A stretch of 64,000 nt of DNA from Desulfobacula sp. (GCA_013792075.1 VMSR01000076.1:27588-91587), one strand, 5' to 3'. Counted from the first letter of the stretch, positions 9,728-19,949 are shown. Notes: generated from the sequence alone by a model not told the origin. Translations and numbers: made by a program.

Positions 9728-10834
9728 TCACCGGACCAGCAGTCTATCACCCGGGTGGATAACCTCTTTAAATACAAAATTGTTTAACCGCAACAAGGAC
9801 GGCAAGGACATATTATACCGTTGGGCAATAGCCGTAAGGCTTTCTCCCGGTTTGACCACATGGATTTTTGTCCTGTGCTTTTGGGGCCATTCGGCATGTA
9901 ACCTGAAGAATCTTTCCTCAAACCCCTTCTCCTTTCCCTCTGGAACCAATAGCGTGATTTTCCCGGAATCAAGGGAATAGCCCCTGATTTCTGGATTCAT
10001 ATCCTTGATGGTTTTAAATGAAATTTCAGCAGCCTGGGCAACCATTAAAATGGGGACTTGGGTCTTTAAATTAAAATTGATGATGGAAAAGCGAAACTCA
10101 GGATACAAATCTTCCGGTCCCAGGAAAAACCCATATCTTTCTGGATTTTCCAGTATCAATTTGGCGGCGATGATTTTAAATACATATTGCTGGGTTTCAA
10201 GGGGAAGGTAAAGGGAAAAAAAGTCCCTGTTTTCCTGGGCCTCTATCTCGGTATGCAAACCGAATTCTCCCATATTGTAAGCGGCAAGTGCCAGCAGAGA
10301 GGACCCGAACTCAGCGTTCAATTCCTTAAGATATGAACAGGCAGCCCGGGTGGATTTGAAAATATTTTTCCGCTCATCAACCTGTCCATCGATTTTTAAT
10401 CCATACCGTTCACCCGTGCTTTTTAAAAACTGCCAATATCCGACCGCCCCTTTTTCAGAATTGCTATGGGGTCTTAAGGCACTTTCGATAACCGGCACAT
10501 ATTTCAAATCCAGGGACATATTTTCCTGTCGCAGTATTTTTTCAATATGGGGGAAATATCGGGCGGAACGTTTGATCCATAAGATGACCTGGGGACTGTT
10601 ATGAACCGCTAAAAGCACCTCTTTTTCCAGGCGGTGTCTGACTTCCGGAATTTCAATGGGGATCTGGATACCGCATAATTTGATTTTTTCCGGAAACACA
10701 AGGCTGTCCATCAAAAAAGGAACTTGGCGAATCTGGGGAACTGGATCTCCCTCCTGGCAAATCCCACCCCCTGTGAAAACAAAAAACCCAAGCACCATTA
10801 AACATCTAAAAGCAAAGAGACCGGGCTGTATCAT
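9728..10834 (-). CDS. mltD: membrane-bound lytic murein transglycosylase, MltD type
   Basis: A peptidoglycan-cleaving enzyme of about 368 residues. An N-terminal signal or membrane segment (LFAFRCLMVLGFFVF) precedes a soluble lytic transglycosylase domain. Its catalytic Glu is in PVIESALRPHS, followed by the family motifs GAVGYWQFLKSTGERYGL and ALAAYNMGEFGL. A single LysM domain (HVVKPGESLTAIAQRYNM ... IHPGDRLLV) closes the protein; E. coli MltD has two or more. I take ATG 10834 as the start because the alternative TTG at 10873 would put a charged stretch ahead of the signal segment. Confidence 0.9.
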   Translation of the reverse strand: MIQPGLFAFRCLMVLGFFVFTGGGICQEGDPVPQIRQVPFLMDSLVFPEKIKLCGIQIPIEIPEVRHRLEKEVLLAVHNSPQVILWIKRSARYFPHIEKILRQENMSLDLKYVPVIESALRPHSNSEKGAVGYWQFLKSTGERYGLKIDGQVDERKNIFKSTRAACSYLKELNAEFGSSLLALAAYNMGEFGLHTEIEAQENRDFFSLYLPLETQQYVFKIIAAKLILENPERYGFFLGPEDLYPEFRFSIINFNLKTQVPILMVAQAAEISFKTIKDMNPEIRGYSLDSGKITLLVPEGKEKGFEERFFRLHAEWPQKHRTKIHVVKPGESLTAIAQRYNMSLPSLLRLNNFVFKEVIHPGDRLLVR

Positions 10835-10962
10835 ACGCAATCCTGATTTTTTAATTGATTTACGAATTACCAATTATGACAAAACCCTCTGCCAAAGTCA
10901 ATGAAGACACAGCATGTCAATTTTCGGCAATCTCCAAGCGTTGAATGTAAAACAAGAAGCGC

Positions 10963-11838
10963 TTGCCCCACACCAGTGCCACAACCATCACCCTGCAAAC
11001 CTTTGTCTTTTCAAATGCATCCTTATATGCCATAATCCGACATTTAGAACATAATAACAATGAATGTGGTGCTGACTTGATATCCTTTTTAAAAAACCTG
11101 ATCACCCGTGCCGGTGAGATGTGTTTAAAAGAACATAACAATCTGAAAATCAGTGATGTTGAATTTAAAAACCCCAAAGATCTTGTGACCATCACGGATA
11201 AAAAAGTGGAAGCCTTTATTATCCGTGAGATAACATCACGGTATCCCGACCATGATATCCTGGGGGAAGAGACGGGCAGATCCGGTAGTTCCAGTCGGTT
11301 TTTATGGATTATAGACCCCATTGACGGTACCATTTCCTTTTTCCACGGACAACCCTTCTATGCGGTCAGCATTGCCCTTGAAAAGGATGGAGAACTCATT
11401 CTGGGAGCTGTTTACGCACCGGTTTTAGGCCAGCTGTTCCATGGTGAAAAAGGCAAAGGTGCTTTTTTAAATGATGTTCCCATTCATGTTTCCGATACAA
11501 AGGTTCTCATGGATGCGGTTATGGCTACAGGCTTTGCCTGTCTCCGGGATGGACTTACCCATAACAATCTGATCTACTTCAATACCATTGTGCCAAAACT
11601 GCGGGATATCAGACGGTATGGCTCTGCTGCCATTGATCTTTGCTATGTGGCATGCGGAAAACTGGACGGGTTCTGGGAAATGAATCTGAATCTTTATGAC
11701 ATTGCAGCAGGCGTTCTGATCGTAAAAGAAGCCGCAGGAAAGGTTTCAGACTTTCTAGGCTGCAATGAGTTTCCCGAAAAAGGAATTGTCGCGGCAAACC
11801 CGGATCTTCATTCCCAATTAACGGACATGCTTGGATAA
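10963..11838 (+). CDS. inositol monophosphatase family protein
   Basis: A sugar-phosphatase-fold enzyme. The three metal-binding motifs are present: ILGEETG (Glu), WIIDPIDGT (two Asp) and the C-terminal WEMNLNLYDIAAG, where Asp completes the site. Family members hydrolyse inositol monophosphate, PAP or fructose 1,6-bisphosphate; the substrate cannot be told here. The start is uncertain: 10963 is TTG with no good ribosome-binding site, and a TTG at about 11076 would give a more usual length of about 254 residues. It lies divergent from mltD. Confidence 0.85.
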   Translation: MPHTSATTITLQTFVFSNASLYAIIRHLEHNNNECGADLISFLKNLITRAGEMCLKEHNNLKISDVEFKNPKDLVTITDKKVEAFIIREITSRYPDHDILGEETGRSGSSSRFLWIIDPIDGTISFFHGQPFYAVSIALEKDGELILGAVYAPVLGQLFHGEKGKGAFLNDVPIHVSDTKVLMDAVMATGFACLRDGLTHNNLIYFNTIVPKLRDIRRYGSAAIDLCYVACGKLDGFWEMNLNLYDIAAGVLIVKEAAGKVSDFLGCNEFPEKGIVAANPDLHSQLTDMLG

Positions 11839-11864
11839 CAGACAAACACACGGTAACTGACCCT

Positions 11865-12113
11865 ATGTATATTATTTTTGGCGTTATTTTTATTTTCAGC
11901 CTTACGGCCGGGTGGGCCGTTGGATATTTCAACCAAATGCCCTGGTTTGAGACCTTTATCTGCATTGGAATTGCTGGTTTTTTGGGCAGCAGTCTCATTG
12001 CCGTCCTTTTTTCCTGTCTTTACTTTTTCCAAAAAGAGACCGATGGAGATAAAATCAAACGCCTTGAGCAGGAAATCAACCAAATCAAACAAATAAAAAG
12101 AATAAAACAATGA
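11865..12113 (+). CDS. small two-TM membrane protein with coiled-coil tail
   Basis: An 82-residue protein with two membrane helices (residues about 2-20 and 30-53) and a C-terminal charged helix of about 20 residues built of IKQ/IKR heptads. No family is recognised. It sits between the IMPase-like gene (26 bases upstream) and the YlqF-type GTPase, whose start overlaps its stop by 4 bases, so translation is coupled. Confidence 0.6.
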   Translation: MYIIFGVIFIFSLTAGWAVGYFNQMPWFETFICIGIAGFLGSSLIAVLFSCLYFFQKETDGDKIKRLEQEINQIKQIKRIKQ

Positions 12114-12961
12114 ATATTCAATGGTTTCCAGGCCATATGCTGGAAACAAAAAAATTATTAAAAAACTCCATCTCAAAGGTGGATGCTGTTTTGGAAATTC
12201 TGGATGCAAGACTTCCCGTTGCCAGTGAAAACCCCCTGGTCAACGATTTATGCAAGGATAAAACCAGGATCAAGGTTTTGAACAAGAGCGACCTTGCAGA
12301 TCCGGTTACAACCCAGAACTGGCTTTCCTATTTTGAACATCACCGGAAGCTGCCGGCAATCGCCGTGTGCGGAAGCCAAAAAAACCAGGTTGAAAAGGCG
12401 TTACAGTATTGCATTTCCCAGGTAACCCGAAATCGGGCAAGAAAAGTCAAAGTCATTGTGGTGGGTATTCCCAATACAGGCAAGTCTACGATTCTCAACA
12501 CCCTGGTCGGGAAAAAAATAGCAAAAACCGGGAATGTCCCGGCCATCACCCGGCAGCAACAGCGAACAAGCCTTGAAAACAATATTGATATCTATGATAC
12601 CCCGGGCATTCTCTGGCCGATTATCGAACCCCAAAAAAGGGCCTTTATTCTTGCCGCTTCCGGAGCGATTTCCGACACCGCCCTGGATTACAGCCAGATT
12701 GGTTTTTTTGTTGCAGACCTTTTGCTTGAAACCTATCCAAATCTGCTCCTGGAAAGATATACCTTCCTCCATCATATCCCCAAAGATGCGTCAGACCTGA
12801 TCGAAAAGATCGGTACCGCCAGAGGATGCTTGAACAAAGGGGGGATTGTCAATTACCAAAAATCCGCTGAACTGTTGATCCGGGATCTTCGTTCCGGAAA
12901 AATCGGTAAAATCAGCTTTGAAACACCAAAGGATATTGAATCAGCCAATGAAACCATTTAA
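12110..12961 (+). CDS. ylqF: ribosome biogenesis GTPase, YlqF/RbgA family
   Basis: A 283-residue circularly permuted GTPase that acts in 50S subunit assembly in Bacillus. It starts with the family signature MNIQWFPGHML. The motif order is permuted: G4 NKSD (about 61-64) precedes G1 GIPNTGKST (about 122-130), then the switch TR and G3 DTPG. The C-terminal domain has the helical LLLERY region. It overlaps the preceding small gene by 4 bases and the following protease gene by 14 bases, so all three form an operon. Confidence 0.93.
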   Translation: MNIQWFPGHMLETKKLLKNSISKVDAVLEILDARLPVASENPLVNDLCKDKTRIKVLNKSDLADPVTTQNWLSYFEHHRKLPAIAVCGSQKNQVEKALQYCISQVTRNRARKVKVIVVGIPNTGKSTILNTLVGKKIAKTGNVPAITRQQQRTSLENNIDIYDTPGILWPIIEPQKRAFILAASGAISDTALDYSQIGFFVADLLLETYPNLLLERYTFLHHIPKDASDLIEKIGTARGCLNKGGIVNYQKSAELLIRDLRSGKIGKISFETPKDIESANETI

Positions 12962-15014
12962 ACGCTACACCCCTTTTTGTTATTTTAAGTATCTGTTGGT
13001 CTTAAGTCTTCTGTTGGTTTCCCCTTTTATGATTGAAAGAGGATTTGCCCAGACACCTCCAATTGCACCTTTAAAAACCCATTCAATCCAGTGTGTGAAA
13101 ATTGTCAGCGCCCTTGAACAATACCACTACCTTGGGAAGAAACTGGACAAAGTGGTATCTGTTCGAATCTTTGACCACTATATCAAAAGCCTGGATCCCT
13201 ATCGGCAACTGCTCACCCAGGAAGATATGGACACGCTTGGCCAGTATAAATACCAATTTGACAGGCATTTAAAAAATGGGGTCCTCACACCCGCCTATGA
13301 CATTTTCAATCTTTACTTGTCCCGGTCAACCCTTCGTCTTGAATATATTCTGAAGCTGATCAAAACATGGGAAAAGGACATGGCCTTTGATCTGGATGAT
13401 GTGATGGCCGTAGACAATGAATCCAGGCCATTTCAAAAAAGTCCGGAAGATCTGTATCCTTTGTGGAAGAATGAATTAAAAAATCATATCATTACACTGA
13501 AACTGGACAATCAGGAGAATGCCAAGATAACCGATTCCCTTGAAAAAATATATACCAGTCGACTGACAAGACTCGCCCAGACCAATACGGATGATGTGTT
13601 TCAATTGTTCATGAACAGTGTAACCAATAGCTTTGACCCACACACCCAATATTTTGCGCCCCGGGTGTCTGAAGATTTTGACATTCACATGAGTCTTTCC
13701 CTGGAAGGTATTGGTGCTGTCCTTCAAAATGAATACGAATATACCAAGGTGGTTCGTCTGATCCCAAAGGGGCCGGCCGACAAATCACATCTTCTCATGC
13801 CGGGAGATAAAATCATCGGGGTGGGTCAGGGAAAAGACGGGGAGATGAAGGATACCATTGGACAACGGATTGATGATGTGGTCAAGCTCATCCGCGGGCC
13901 GATGAACACCTATGTCCGCTTAAAGATTATTCCGGCCAAAAAAGCCGATTCCACCACCACCATCAGTATTTTGCGGGACAAGGTAAAACTGGAGGAACAA
14001 TCTGCCAAAAAGCGGGTGGTCACCCTTACACGCGGCACCTTAAACTTTAAAATAGGCATTATTGAGATCCCCAATTTTTATATAGATTTTGCCGCCTATC
14101 ACCGGGGTGAAAAAGATTACAAGAGCACCACAAAAGATGTTCAAAAACTTTTGCTTGAGCTTAAGCAAGAAAATATTGATGGTGTGATTGTGGATCTTCG
14201 GGACAATGGCGGCGGTTCCCTGAAAGAATCCAATGATCTGACCGGTCTGTTTCTTAAGTCCGGCCCAACTGTGCAAATCAAGACAAAACAAAGGATTACC
14301 CGTCTTTATGATGAAGATCCGTCCATTGAATATACGGGCCCTCTGGTCGTTCTGATCAACCGAATGAGTGCTTCTGCCTCTGAAATATTTGCAGGAGCCA
14401 TCAAAGATTACAACAGGGGTGTCATTGTCGGGACAAACAGCTTTGGCAAAGGCACGGTTCAGGAACTCAAGCCTTTGGGCGAGGGAAAATTAAAACTGAC
14501 CACTGCCAAATTCTACCGGGTATCGGGAGAAAGCACCCAGAACCAAGGCGTTGCGCCCGACTTAAACTATCCCCAGATTTATAAAATCAAGGATACCGGA
14601 GAAAGCTCCCTGGAGGGCGCCCTGCTCTGGGATACAATCACCAAGACACAATACAAGGCCTATAAACAACTGGAACCTGTGTATCAAGCCCTTTCAAAGG
14701 AATACCAGGAACGTGTCCGCCACGACCCCGGCATGGTGTATCTGAAGAACAGAATCGAGCTGACCGACCAGCTGAACCATCAGGAAACCCTGTCGTTAAA
14801 CCTTGCCCAACGCAGGGAAAAAGTAGACCTGTATTCTGCCCAGGAGCTTGAAAACGAAAACGAATACCGGATGGCCCTCGGAAAAGAGCCCCTTAAATCT
14901 CTGGATGACGACGGTATAAAGCTTAAGGATTATAAAGAGATCATCATGGAACAAACCCAGTTGGTGATGGGAGACTTTATAACGATTGCAGCAAGGCTTG
15001 GATACACCTGGTAA
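12948..15014 (+). CDS. prc: C-terminal (tail-specific) processing protease, Prc type
   Basis: A periplasmic S41 serine protease of about 688 residues. It has a signal peptide (YLLVLSLLLVSPFMIERGFAQ). The Prc N-terminal domain contains SFDPHTQYFAPR, followed by a PDZ domain beginning SLEGIGAVLQNE and then the protease core. The catalytic Ser is in MSASASEIFAGA and the Lys in NSFGKGTVQEL. A C-terminal DUF3340-like helical part follows. The start is set at ATG 12948, which puts the signal peptide at the N-terminus; this overlaps the YlqF stop by 14 bases. It processes or degrades envelope proteins by their C-termini in the family. Confidence 0.93.
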   Translation: MKPFKRYTPFCYFKYLLVLSLLLVSPFMIERGFAQTPPIAPLKTHSIQCVKIVSALEQYHYLGKKLDKVVSVRIFDHYIKSLDPYRQLLTQEDMDTLGQYKYQFDRHLKNGVLTPAYDIFNLYLSRSTLRLEYILKLIKTWEKDMAFDLDDVMAVDNESRPFQKSPEDLYPLWKNELKNHIITLKLDNQENAKITDSLEKIYTSRLTRLAQTNTDDVFQLFMNSVTNSFDPHTQYFAPRVSEDFDIHMSLSLEGIGAVLQNEYEYTKVVRLIPKGPADKSHLLMPGDKIIGVGQGKDGEMKDTIGQRIDDVVKLIRGPMNTYVRLKIIPAKKADSTTTISILRDKVKLEEQSAKKRVVTLTRGTLNFKIGIIEIPNFYIDFAAYHRGEKDYKSTTKDVQKLLLELKQENIDGVIVDLRDNGGGSLKESNDLTGLFLKSGPTVQIKTKQRITRLYDEDPSIEYTGPLVVLINRMSASASEIFAGAIKDYNRGVIVGTNSFGKGTVQELKPLGEGKLKLTTAKFYRVSGESTQNQGVAPDLNYPQIYKIKDTGESSLEGALLWDTITKTQYKAYKQLEPVYQALSKEYQERVRHDPGMVYLKNRIELTDQLNHQETLSLNLAQRREKVDLYSAQELENENEYRMALGKEPLKSLDDDGIKLKDYKEIIMEQTQLVMGDFITIAARLGYTW

Positions 15015-15023
15015 CAAAAACAC

Positions 15024-15051
15024 TTGAAAAAAATGATGTGATCCTTATACT
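15024..15051 (+). promoter_or_regulatory. candidate sigma-70 promoter of the small parvulin gene
   Basis: TTGAAA at 15024-15029 and TATACT at 15046-15051 are separated by 16 bases. The ppiC-like ATG is 52 bases downstream, in the gap after the prc stop. The match to the consensus is good but untested. Confidence 0.55.
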
Positions 15052-15102
15052 GGAACACATTGACACTAACCTTTTAGCGAACAGAAAAAATGGAGATGGA
15101 TT

Positions 15103-15384
15103 ATGGCAAAAGCCAGTGCAAGACATATACTTGTAGATAACGAAGACCTGTGTAAGGAATTGATTGAAAAAATTATTGCGGGTGAAGACTTCACTGAACT
15201 TGCAAAACAGCATTCCAAATGTCCCTCGGGCCGAAGGGGAGGAGACCTGGGAGAATTCGGCCCAGGGCAGATGGTTCCTGAATTTGATACGGTTGTCTTT
15301 AACCAGGCCGTCGGAACCCCTCATGGACCTGTAAAAACCGATTTTGGATACCATATTGTTGAAATCACCAGTCGTACCGAATAA
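15103..15384 (+). CDS. ppiC: small peptidyl-prolyl isomerase, parvulin (PpiC) type
   Basis: A 93-residue single-domain parvulin, the length of E. coli PpiC. It opens with [11 protein letters not shown], has the [17 protein letters not shown] core, and ends FGYHIVEI. There is no signal peptide, so it is cytoplasmic. It has its own likely promoter at 15024 and a perfect hairpin terminator at 15396. Confidence 0.93.
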   Translation: MAKASARHILVDNEDLCKELIEKIIAGEDFTELAKQHSKCPSGRRGGDLGEFGPGQMVPEFDTVVFNQAVGTPHGPVKTDFGYHIVEITSRTE

Positions 15385-15395
15385 AAAACCCATGA

Positions 15396-15435
15396 CTTTG
15401 CCGGTAAATGCGCCGTTTACCGGCAAAGTTTGATT
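15396..15435 (+). terminator. hairpin terminator after ppiC
   Basis: A perfect 13-bp stem (CTTTGCCGGTAAA at 15396-15408 with TTTACCGGCAAAG at 15416-15428) has a 7-base loop and is followed by TTTGATTTTG. It lies 11 bases after the ppiC stop. Confidence 0.85.
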
Positions 15436-15454
15436 TTGTTGATAGAGCATACCT

Positions 15455-18400
15455 GTGTCCGGACAAGGAATTAAAAGAGCCGCTCTCTATTCAACGGCAC
15501 TGATTTTTTCCCTGGTGCTGCTGTCTCCCTATATCTTTGAGAAGATCGCCAATTCGTCCCGTGTTAAACATAAAGTTTCTTTTCTTATTGAACAAAAAAC
15601 CGGTGTTAAAATCAATCCGGATAAAATTGATTTTTCATTTCTGCCACAACCTTCCATTTGTTTCAGAGATCAGGAAGTATCCTTTAATCCATTGGTTGCC
15701 CTGAATATAGAAACTGTCCGTATTGATATTAATATGGTGAAATTCATACAGGGAAAATCGGCTGTTTCAAAAGTTTTATTGGACCGGCCAAAGATTCGAT
15801 ATCGTTCCCCCAAAAACACCCCGGATTCACTAAGCTTGGACCATCCCTTTTCTCTGGCGCTTCCCAGGGAAAAAATCCAACACCTTTTCGCACTTTTTCC
15901 AGACAGCAACGATACGCTTGAGCTGGTAATCCAAAATATGCAGACAGAATATTCTGAGGCCTTGAATGGTTCTGTCTTTGTGTCCAATGTCAATCAGTCG
16001 CTGGTCCTCAAAGCACAGATCCTTGGCCTGCATGTCCAAAAAGATCAATTTATGGATACCCCTTTTATAGAGAACATAGGCATTGATTCAGTTATTGCCG
16101 ATAGGATCAATATTTTATTGATGCTGGATGGCGCAGGAAAACTGACCGGAAATCTAAAGATTACAGCTCCCCGGGTTCTGGCCCAAAAGATTCCCAAGAC
16201 CCCCCTGGCAGGTGACCTGCTGGATTTGAAATTTCATTTTTCCAGGGATCTGCTATCAGTAGAACTCAACCCGGTTGTCTTGTCCTATCCCCGTGGAAGG
16301 GTCGGCATCAATTTTATTGATGACAAAAAAGCCAAATTGTCTGCCATCAGCTTTATTGGTGATGACATTGATATTGCCCAGGCCGGACAGGTATGCTTAG
16401 GCCTCATAGGATCAAACGAGGTGGTAAGTCAATTGTTTGATATTTTAAGGGAAGGGACAGCCGAGAAAGTTAAGGTAGATTTTTCAAGCAACACCCTTTC
16501 CACCCTTTTTGACGGGAAAAACCTTTTCCTGACAGGGTCGGCTGTAAACAGCCGGGTCAAAATACCGGAAACGCCGTTGATCGCTGAAAACGTCCAGGGG
16601 GATGCTGTCCTTGAAAAAGGCGTTCTTCATATCCAGGCCAAAAGTGGCCGGATCAGCAACGCCACCATCAAAAGCGGACAACTTGAAATTGATCTGATGA
16701 ACCATGAAGATATCCCTTTTAACGGTGAATTTAACCTTCTCTCAGACCTTTCCACCCTGCCCCAGGTGTTGATTTCCCTTCTGCCGGACACCTTGCTTGC
16801 CAAAGAACTGGCAAGGGTCAGCCAGGTGTCGGGCCAGGCAGACGGGGTGCTCAAACTGGGTATGGAGAGTATGAAAAAAAAGCTTCGGGTTCAGGTACAA
16901 GCCCAGATTTTGACTGCCAAAGGTTTCTATGATCGAATTCCGCTGCCCTTCATCATCACAAAAGCAGGTTTTTCATATGACACAGACAGGGTGGTCATCC
17001 AAGATTTGTTTGGGTCCCTTGAGGGCAGTCTTGTTGAAAACCTTAGTGCAATTGTGGATTTTCAAAACCTCCCCTCCCTTGATATCAGTTCCGGACCGGT
17101 CCATATCAACCTGGATGAAATACTTCCCTGGATCACCTCCCATGAAAAAATTTTGTCATGGATCTCCCCGGTCAAAACCCTTACGGGCGAGATTCTTGCA
17201 GACAACATTCGTCTGGAGGGCCCTGTTTTTGACCCGGGAAACTGGCGGTTTGACATCAAGGGATCTGGCAGGGATATCGCCATCGGGTTTTCCCCTGAAA
17301 AAAAACAGGTAAAGGCTGTTTCATACGGTTTTCAAGCAACAGAAAAACGGATTCAAATAGCGGATCTTAAGGCAGGTATAGAAGATTTATCCTGGCTTTC
17401 CCATGCCATTGATCTCCCCAATTTGAAAAGTCTTCAGGTTCCTTTACAGGTTTTTGGGGCAACTTTTGAAAACAAAAAAGACAAAACTGCGTTTCAGGGT
17501 CAGGCCTCTTTTCTTTCAGGTCCTACCCTATCCTTTGATCTGATCGGAACAACTGTTTCAGACCTATATCCAAGACGTTTAACGCTCAAGGATCAGAGGA
17601 TGTCAGATGCCATCATAGCACTTAACAAAGATAGATCAAAAGCCCTGCTCAATTTTGAAGGGGTGTTAAATACCCAAACCTTGGAAAAAATATTGATCAA
17701 AAACTCGTTTTTGCATGGCCGCCTATCCGCCTTTACCATGGGGCAATCCATAGAAATTTTCACAGATGAGGACTTAAACCTTCATCTGGATACTGAAAAA
17801 ATCAACCTTGATTCCTTTAAAACCATTGAAGTCCTTCCGAAAAAAACCAATAATCAACCCCTTTTGGACCACAAAACCCTGTTCCTGACCTCCCGACACC
17901 TGAGATATAAAAACCGGGATTTCTCTGACATAGAAGCCCGGATTTCTTTTGATCGGGAAAAAACCCAAATTCAGATCCTCAACGCCATCCTATGTAACAT
18001 TTCAGCCACAGGTGTCTTGATGGTGTCCCATGAAACCCTGGACAGCACGGTAATCAGCAATTTCAAGATCCGGTCCATGGAAAATCATGATCTCGCGGAT
18101 ACCCTCCCATGCCTGCTGGAAAAGACCAATGACAACAAATTTATTGATGGATCCTATTCATTTACCTGCGACCTTTTGGGACAAGCATCTTCCGATAAGA
18201 TTTCAAGCAGCCAGAATGGTATTCTGGCCTTCAATGCCGGCAATGGCAGAATTTTTAAATGGACCCTCTTGTCCCGCCTGCTTTCCGTGCTCAATATTTT
18301 GCAACTGGCCGATATAACAAAACAGGGAATCGGATACCATACCATTGCGGTTGAAGCAGAGATCAAGGAGAGCATCATTCATCTAAAAAAAGCGGTTATT

Positions 18401-18694
18401 GATGCGGATAACATGGCCCTCATCTTTAATGGCTGGATTGATCCATTGAACGATAAAATGGATTTGACCTGCCTTATCGCTCCCTTTAAAACCATTGATA
18501 CCCTTATAAAATATATTCCGGTTGTCAATACCATGCTCAGCGGCAGATTGATTTCCATTCCTGCCCGGGCCACCGGTTCAATATCAGACCCGGTTATTAC
18601 CGCCCTTAGCCCGTCTGCTGTTGGACAAGGATTGGTCAACACGCTGGAAGACATCCTAAAAACACCTGTCAGATTGTTGGAGAAACTTCCCTAA
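15455..18694 (+). CDS. AsmA-like / TamB-related large envelope protein
   Basis: A 1079-residue protein with one N-terminal membrane anchor (about residues 9-29), an AsmA-type N-terminus (a tail of SLVLLSPYIFEKI followed by FLIEQKTGVKINPDKIDFSF) and long beta-rich repeats. AsmA-family proteins bridge the periplasm and are implicated in phospholipid transport to the outer membrane. The C-terminal part resembles the conserved AsmA_2-type end (LKKAVIDADNMALIFNGWID, PARATGSISDPV). The start is GTG 15455. It is followed by the thioesterase gene after 1 base. Family placement is by pattern only. Confidence 0.75.
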   Translation: MSGQGIKRAALYSTALIFSLVLLSPYIFEKIANSSRVKHKVSFLIEQKTGVKINPDKIDFSFLPQPSICFRDQEVSFNPLVALNIETVRIDINMVKFIQGKSAVSKVLLDRPKIRYRSPKNTPDSLSLDHPFSLALPREKIQHLFALFPDSNDTLELVIQNMQTEYSEALNGSVFVSNVNQSLVLKAQILGLHVQKDQFMDTPFIENIGIDSVIADRINILLMLDGAGKLTGNLKITAPRVLAQKIPKTPLAGDLLDLKFHFSRDLLSVELNPVVLSYPRGRVGINFIDDKKAKLSAISFIGDDIDIAQAGQVCLGLIGSNEVVSQLFDILREGTAEKVKVDFSSNTLSTLFDGKNLFLTGSAVNSRVKIPETPLIAENVQGDAVLEKGVLHIQAKSGRISNATIKSGQLEIDLMNHEDIPFNGEFNLLSDLSTLPQVLISLLPDTLLAKELARVSQVSGQADGVLKLGMESMKKKLRVQVQAQILTAKGFYDRIPLPFIITKAGFSYDTDRVVIQDLFGSLEGSLVENLSAIVDFQNLPSLDISSGPVHINLDEILPWITSHEKILSWISPVKTLTGEILADNIRLEGPVFDPGNWRFDIKGSGRDIAIGFSPEKKQVKAVSYGFQATEKRIQIADLKAGIEDLSWLSHAIDLPNLKSLQVPLQVFGATFENKKDKTAFQGQASFLSGPTLSFDLIGTTVSDLYPRRLTLKDQRMSDAIIALNKDRSKALLNFEGVLNTQTLEKILIKNSFLHGRLSAFTMGQSIEIFTDEDLNLHLDTEKINLDSFKTIEVLPKKTNNQPLLDHKTLFLTSRHLRYKNRDFSDIEARISFDREKTQIQILNAILCNISATGVLMVSHETLDSTVISNFKIRSMENHDLADTLPCLLEKTNDNKFIDGSYSFTCDLLGQASSDKISSSQNGILAFNAGNGRIFKWTLLSRLLSVLNILQLADITKQGIGYHTIAVEAEIKESIIHLKKAVIDADNMALIFNGWIDPLNDKMDLTCLIAPFKTIDTLIKYIPVVNTMLSGRLISIPARATGSISDPVITALSPSAVGQGLVNTLEDILKTPVRLLEKLP

Positions 18695-18695
18695 A

Positions 18696-19448
18696 ATGGA
18701 TACAGACACTATTTTTTACCAGAAAACACAACTTCCCTATTCAGCCATTGGTGCGAACGGCCAGGTCAGAATTGACCGAATCTTGAATATGTTTCAGGAT
18801 GCAGCCTCCCAGCAATGCAGCCAACTCGGTATTTCAGGATTGGATATGGCAAAAAAACAACTCAAATGGGTGGTATCCAGGTATCAGATCCAGATCCATA
18901 AAAATCCCCACTGGCTTGACCCCCTGGAACTCAAAACCTGGCGCTCCCCCTGGAAAAATTTATACGAACTCAGACACGTTTCCATTGTAAACCAGGAACA
19001 GGAAGAACTTATTTCCGCTTTGGGAATCTGGATACTGGTTAAAGCCGAAAATTCAAAGCCGGTCCGCCTTAGCCCCCATCTTCCAAAAAACCTAATGACA
19101 CCGGCCCAAAGCTGTCCGGAACTTGAAAAAAATGATCATGACTTTGATGTGTTTGACCATGAATCCGAATTTAAAATCAGGGCCCATGACATGGATCTGA
19201 ACCAGCACGTGAACAATACCGTGTACGTTCAATGGGCAATGGAAGCCATGCCGTTAAGCCTTCTCAATGAATTTAAACCTGTTAATTGCACTGTTTCATT
19301 CCTAAAAGAATCTTTTTACCCTGACAAAATTGTGTCCAAGGTTAAAATAGATTTTTCCCCGGACAAGTTGATTACCCATCACTCGATTTTTCAGATATCC
19401 GGCGCGCTTAAACTGGCCAATTTAACCATGACCTGGAAAAAACTTTAG
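18696..19448 (+). CDS. acyl-ACP thioesterase
   Basis: A 250-residue double hot-dog enzyme of the plant FatA/bacterial acyl-ACP thioesterase family, which releases free fatty acids from acyl carrier protein. The first hot-dog domain has WVVSRYQIQIHKNP and the second the catalytic motif HDMDLNQHVNN (Asn and His near residues 169-171). The expected length is about 250. It sits one base after the AsmA-like gene and 3 bases before recX, suggesting cotranscription and a link to lipid metabolism. Confidence 0.88.
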   Translation: MDTDTIFYQKTQLPYSAIGANGQVRIDRILNMFQDAASQQCSQLGISGLDMAKKQLKWVVSRYQIQIHKNPHWLDPLELKTWRSPWKNLYELRHVSIVNQEQEELISALGIWILVKAENSKPVRLSPHLPKNLMTPAQSCPELEKNDHDFDVFDHESEFKIRAHDMDLNQHVNNTVYVQWAMEAMPLSLLNEFKPVNCTVSFLKESFYPDKIVSKVKIDFSPDKLITHHSIFQISGALKLANLTMTWKKL

Positions 19449-19451
19449 GAT

Positions 19452-19949
19452 ATGTCTCTTTTCAAGGAAATGGATCCCACCCTAAAAAGGGCTTTGGGTA
19501 TGGCCATGGGGTATCTTTCCATTCGGTCGAGAAGCATTCAGGAAATCAAGAATTACCTGTCTAAAAAAGAGTTTACACCCGTGATTGTTGAACAGGCCAT
19601 CCTATGGCTCAAACAAGAAAATTATCTGGATGATAAGCTTTTTGCCCGAAACTATCTGGAAAATCGAAAAAAAAATAAACCCAAATCCATTTATGCCTTG
19701 GGGTATGAGCTTGCCCAAAAAGGAATTGCAAGTGCCATCATAGACCCATTGCTGGTTGAATATGACGACCTTGAATTGGCTCTTCTTGCGGTCCTGCCTA
19801 AAATTAAGTCCTGGCAGCACCTTGAAATGGAGGTGTTTAAAAAAAAAATGTTTAATTTTTTACGGTATCGGGGATTCGGTTTTTCTGTTATCCAAGCCAC
19901 CTGGGAGCGTATTTTCTCTTCTATTTCTAATCCCGACCCATCCCAATGA
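19452..19949 (+). CDS. recX: regulatory protein RecX
   Basis: A 165-residue member of the RecX family, which binds RecA filaments and inhibits recombinase activity. It has the helical repeats typical of RecX: YLSIRSRSIQEIKNYLSKK, WLKQENYLDDKLFARNYLE and a C-terminal FNFLRYRGFGFSVI. It is not next to recA here; it ends the thioesterase operon. The last residues are variable. Confidence 0.9.
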   Translation: MSLFKEMDPTLKRALGMAMGYLSIRSRSIQEIKNYLSKKEFTPVIVEQAILWLKQENYLDDKLFARNYLENRKKNKPKSIYALGYELAQKGIASAIIDPLLVEYDDLELALLAVLPKIKSWQHLEMEVFKKKMFNFLRYRGFGFSVIQATWERIFSSISNPDPSQ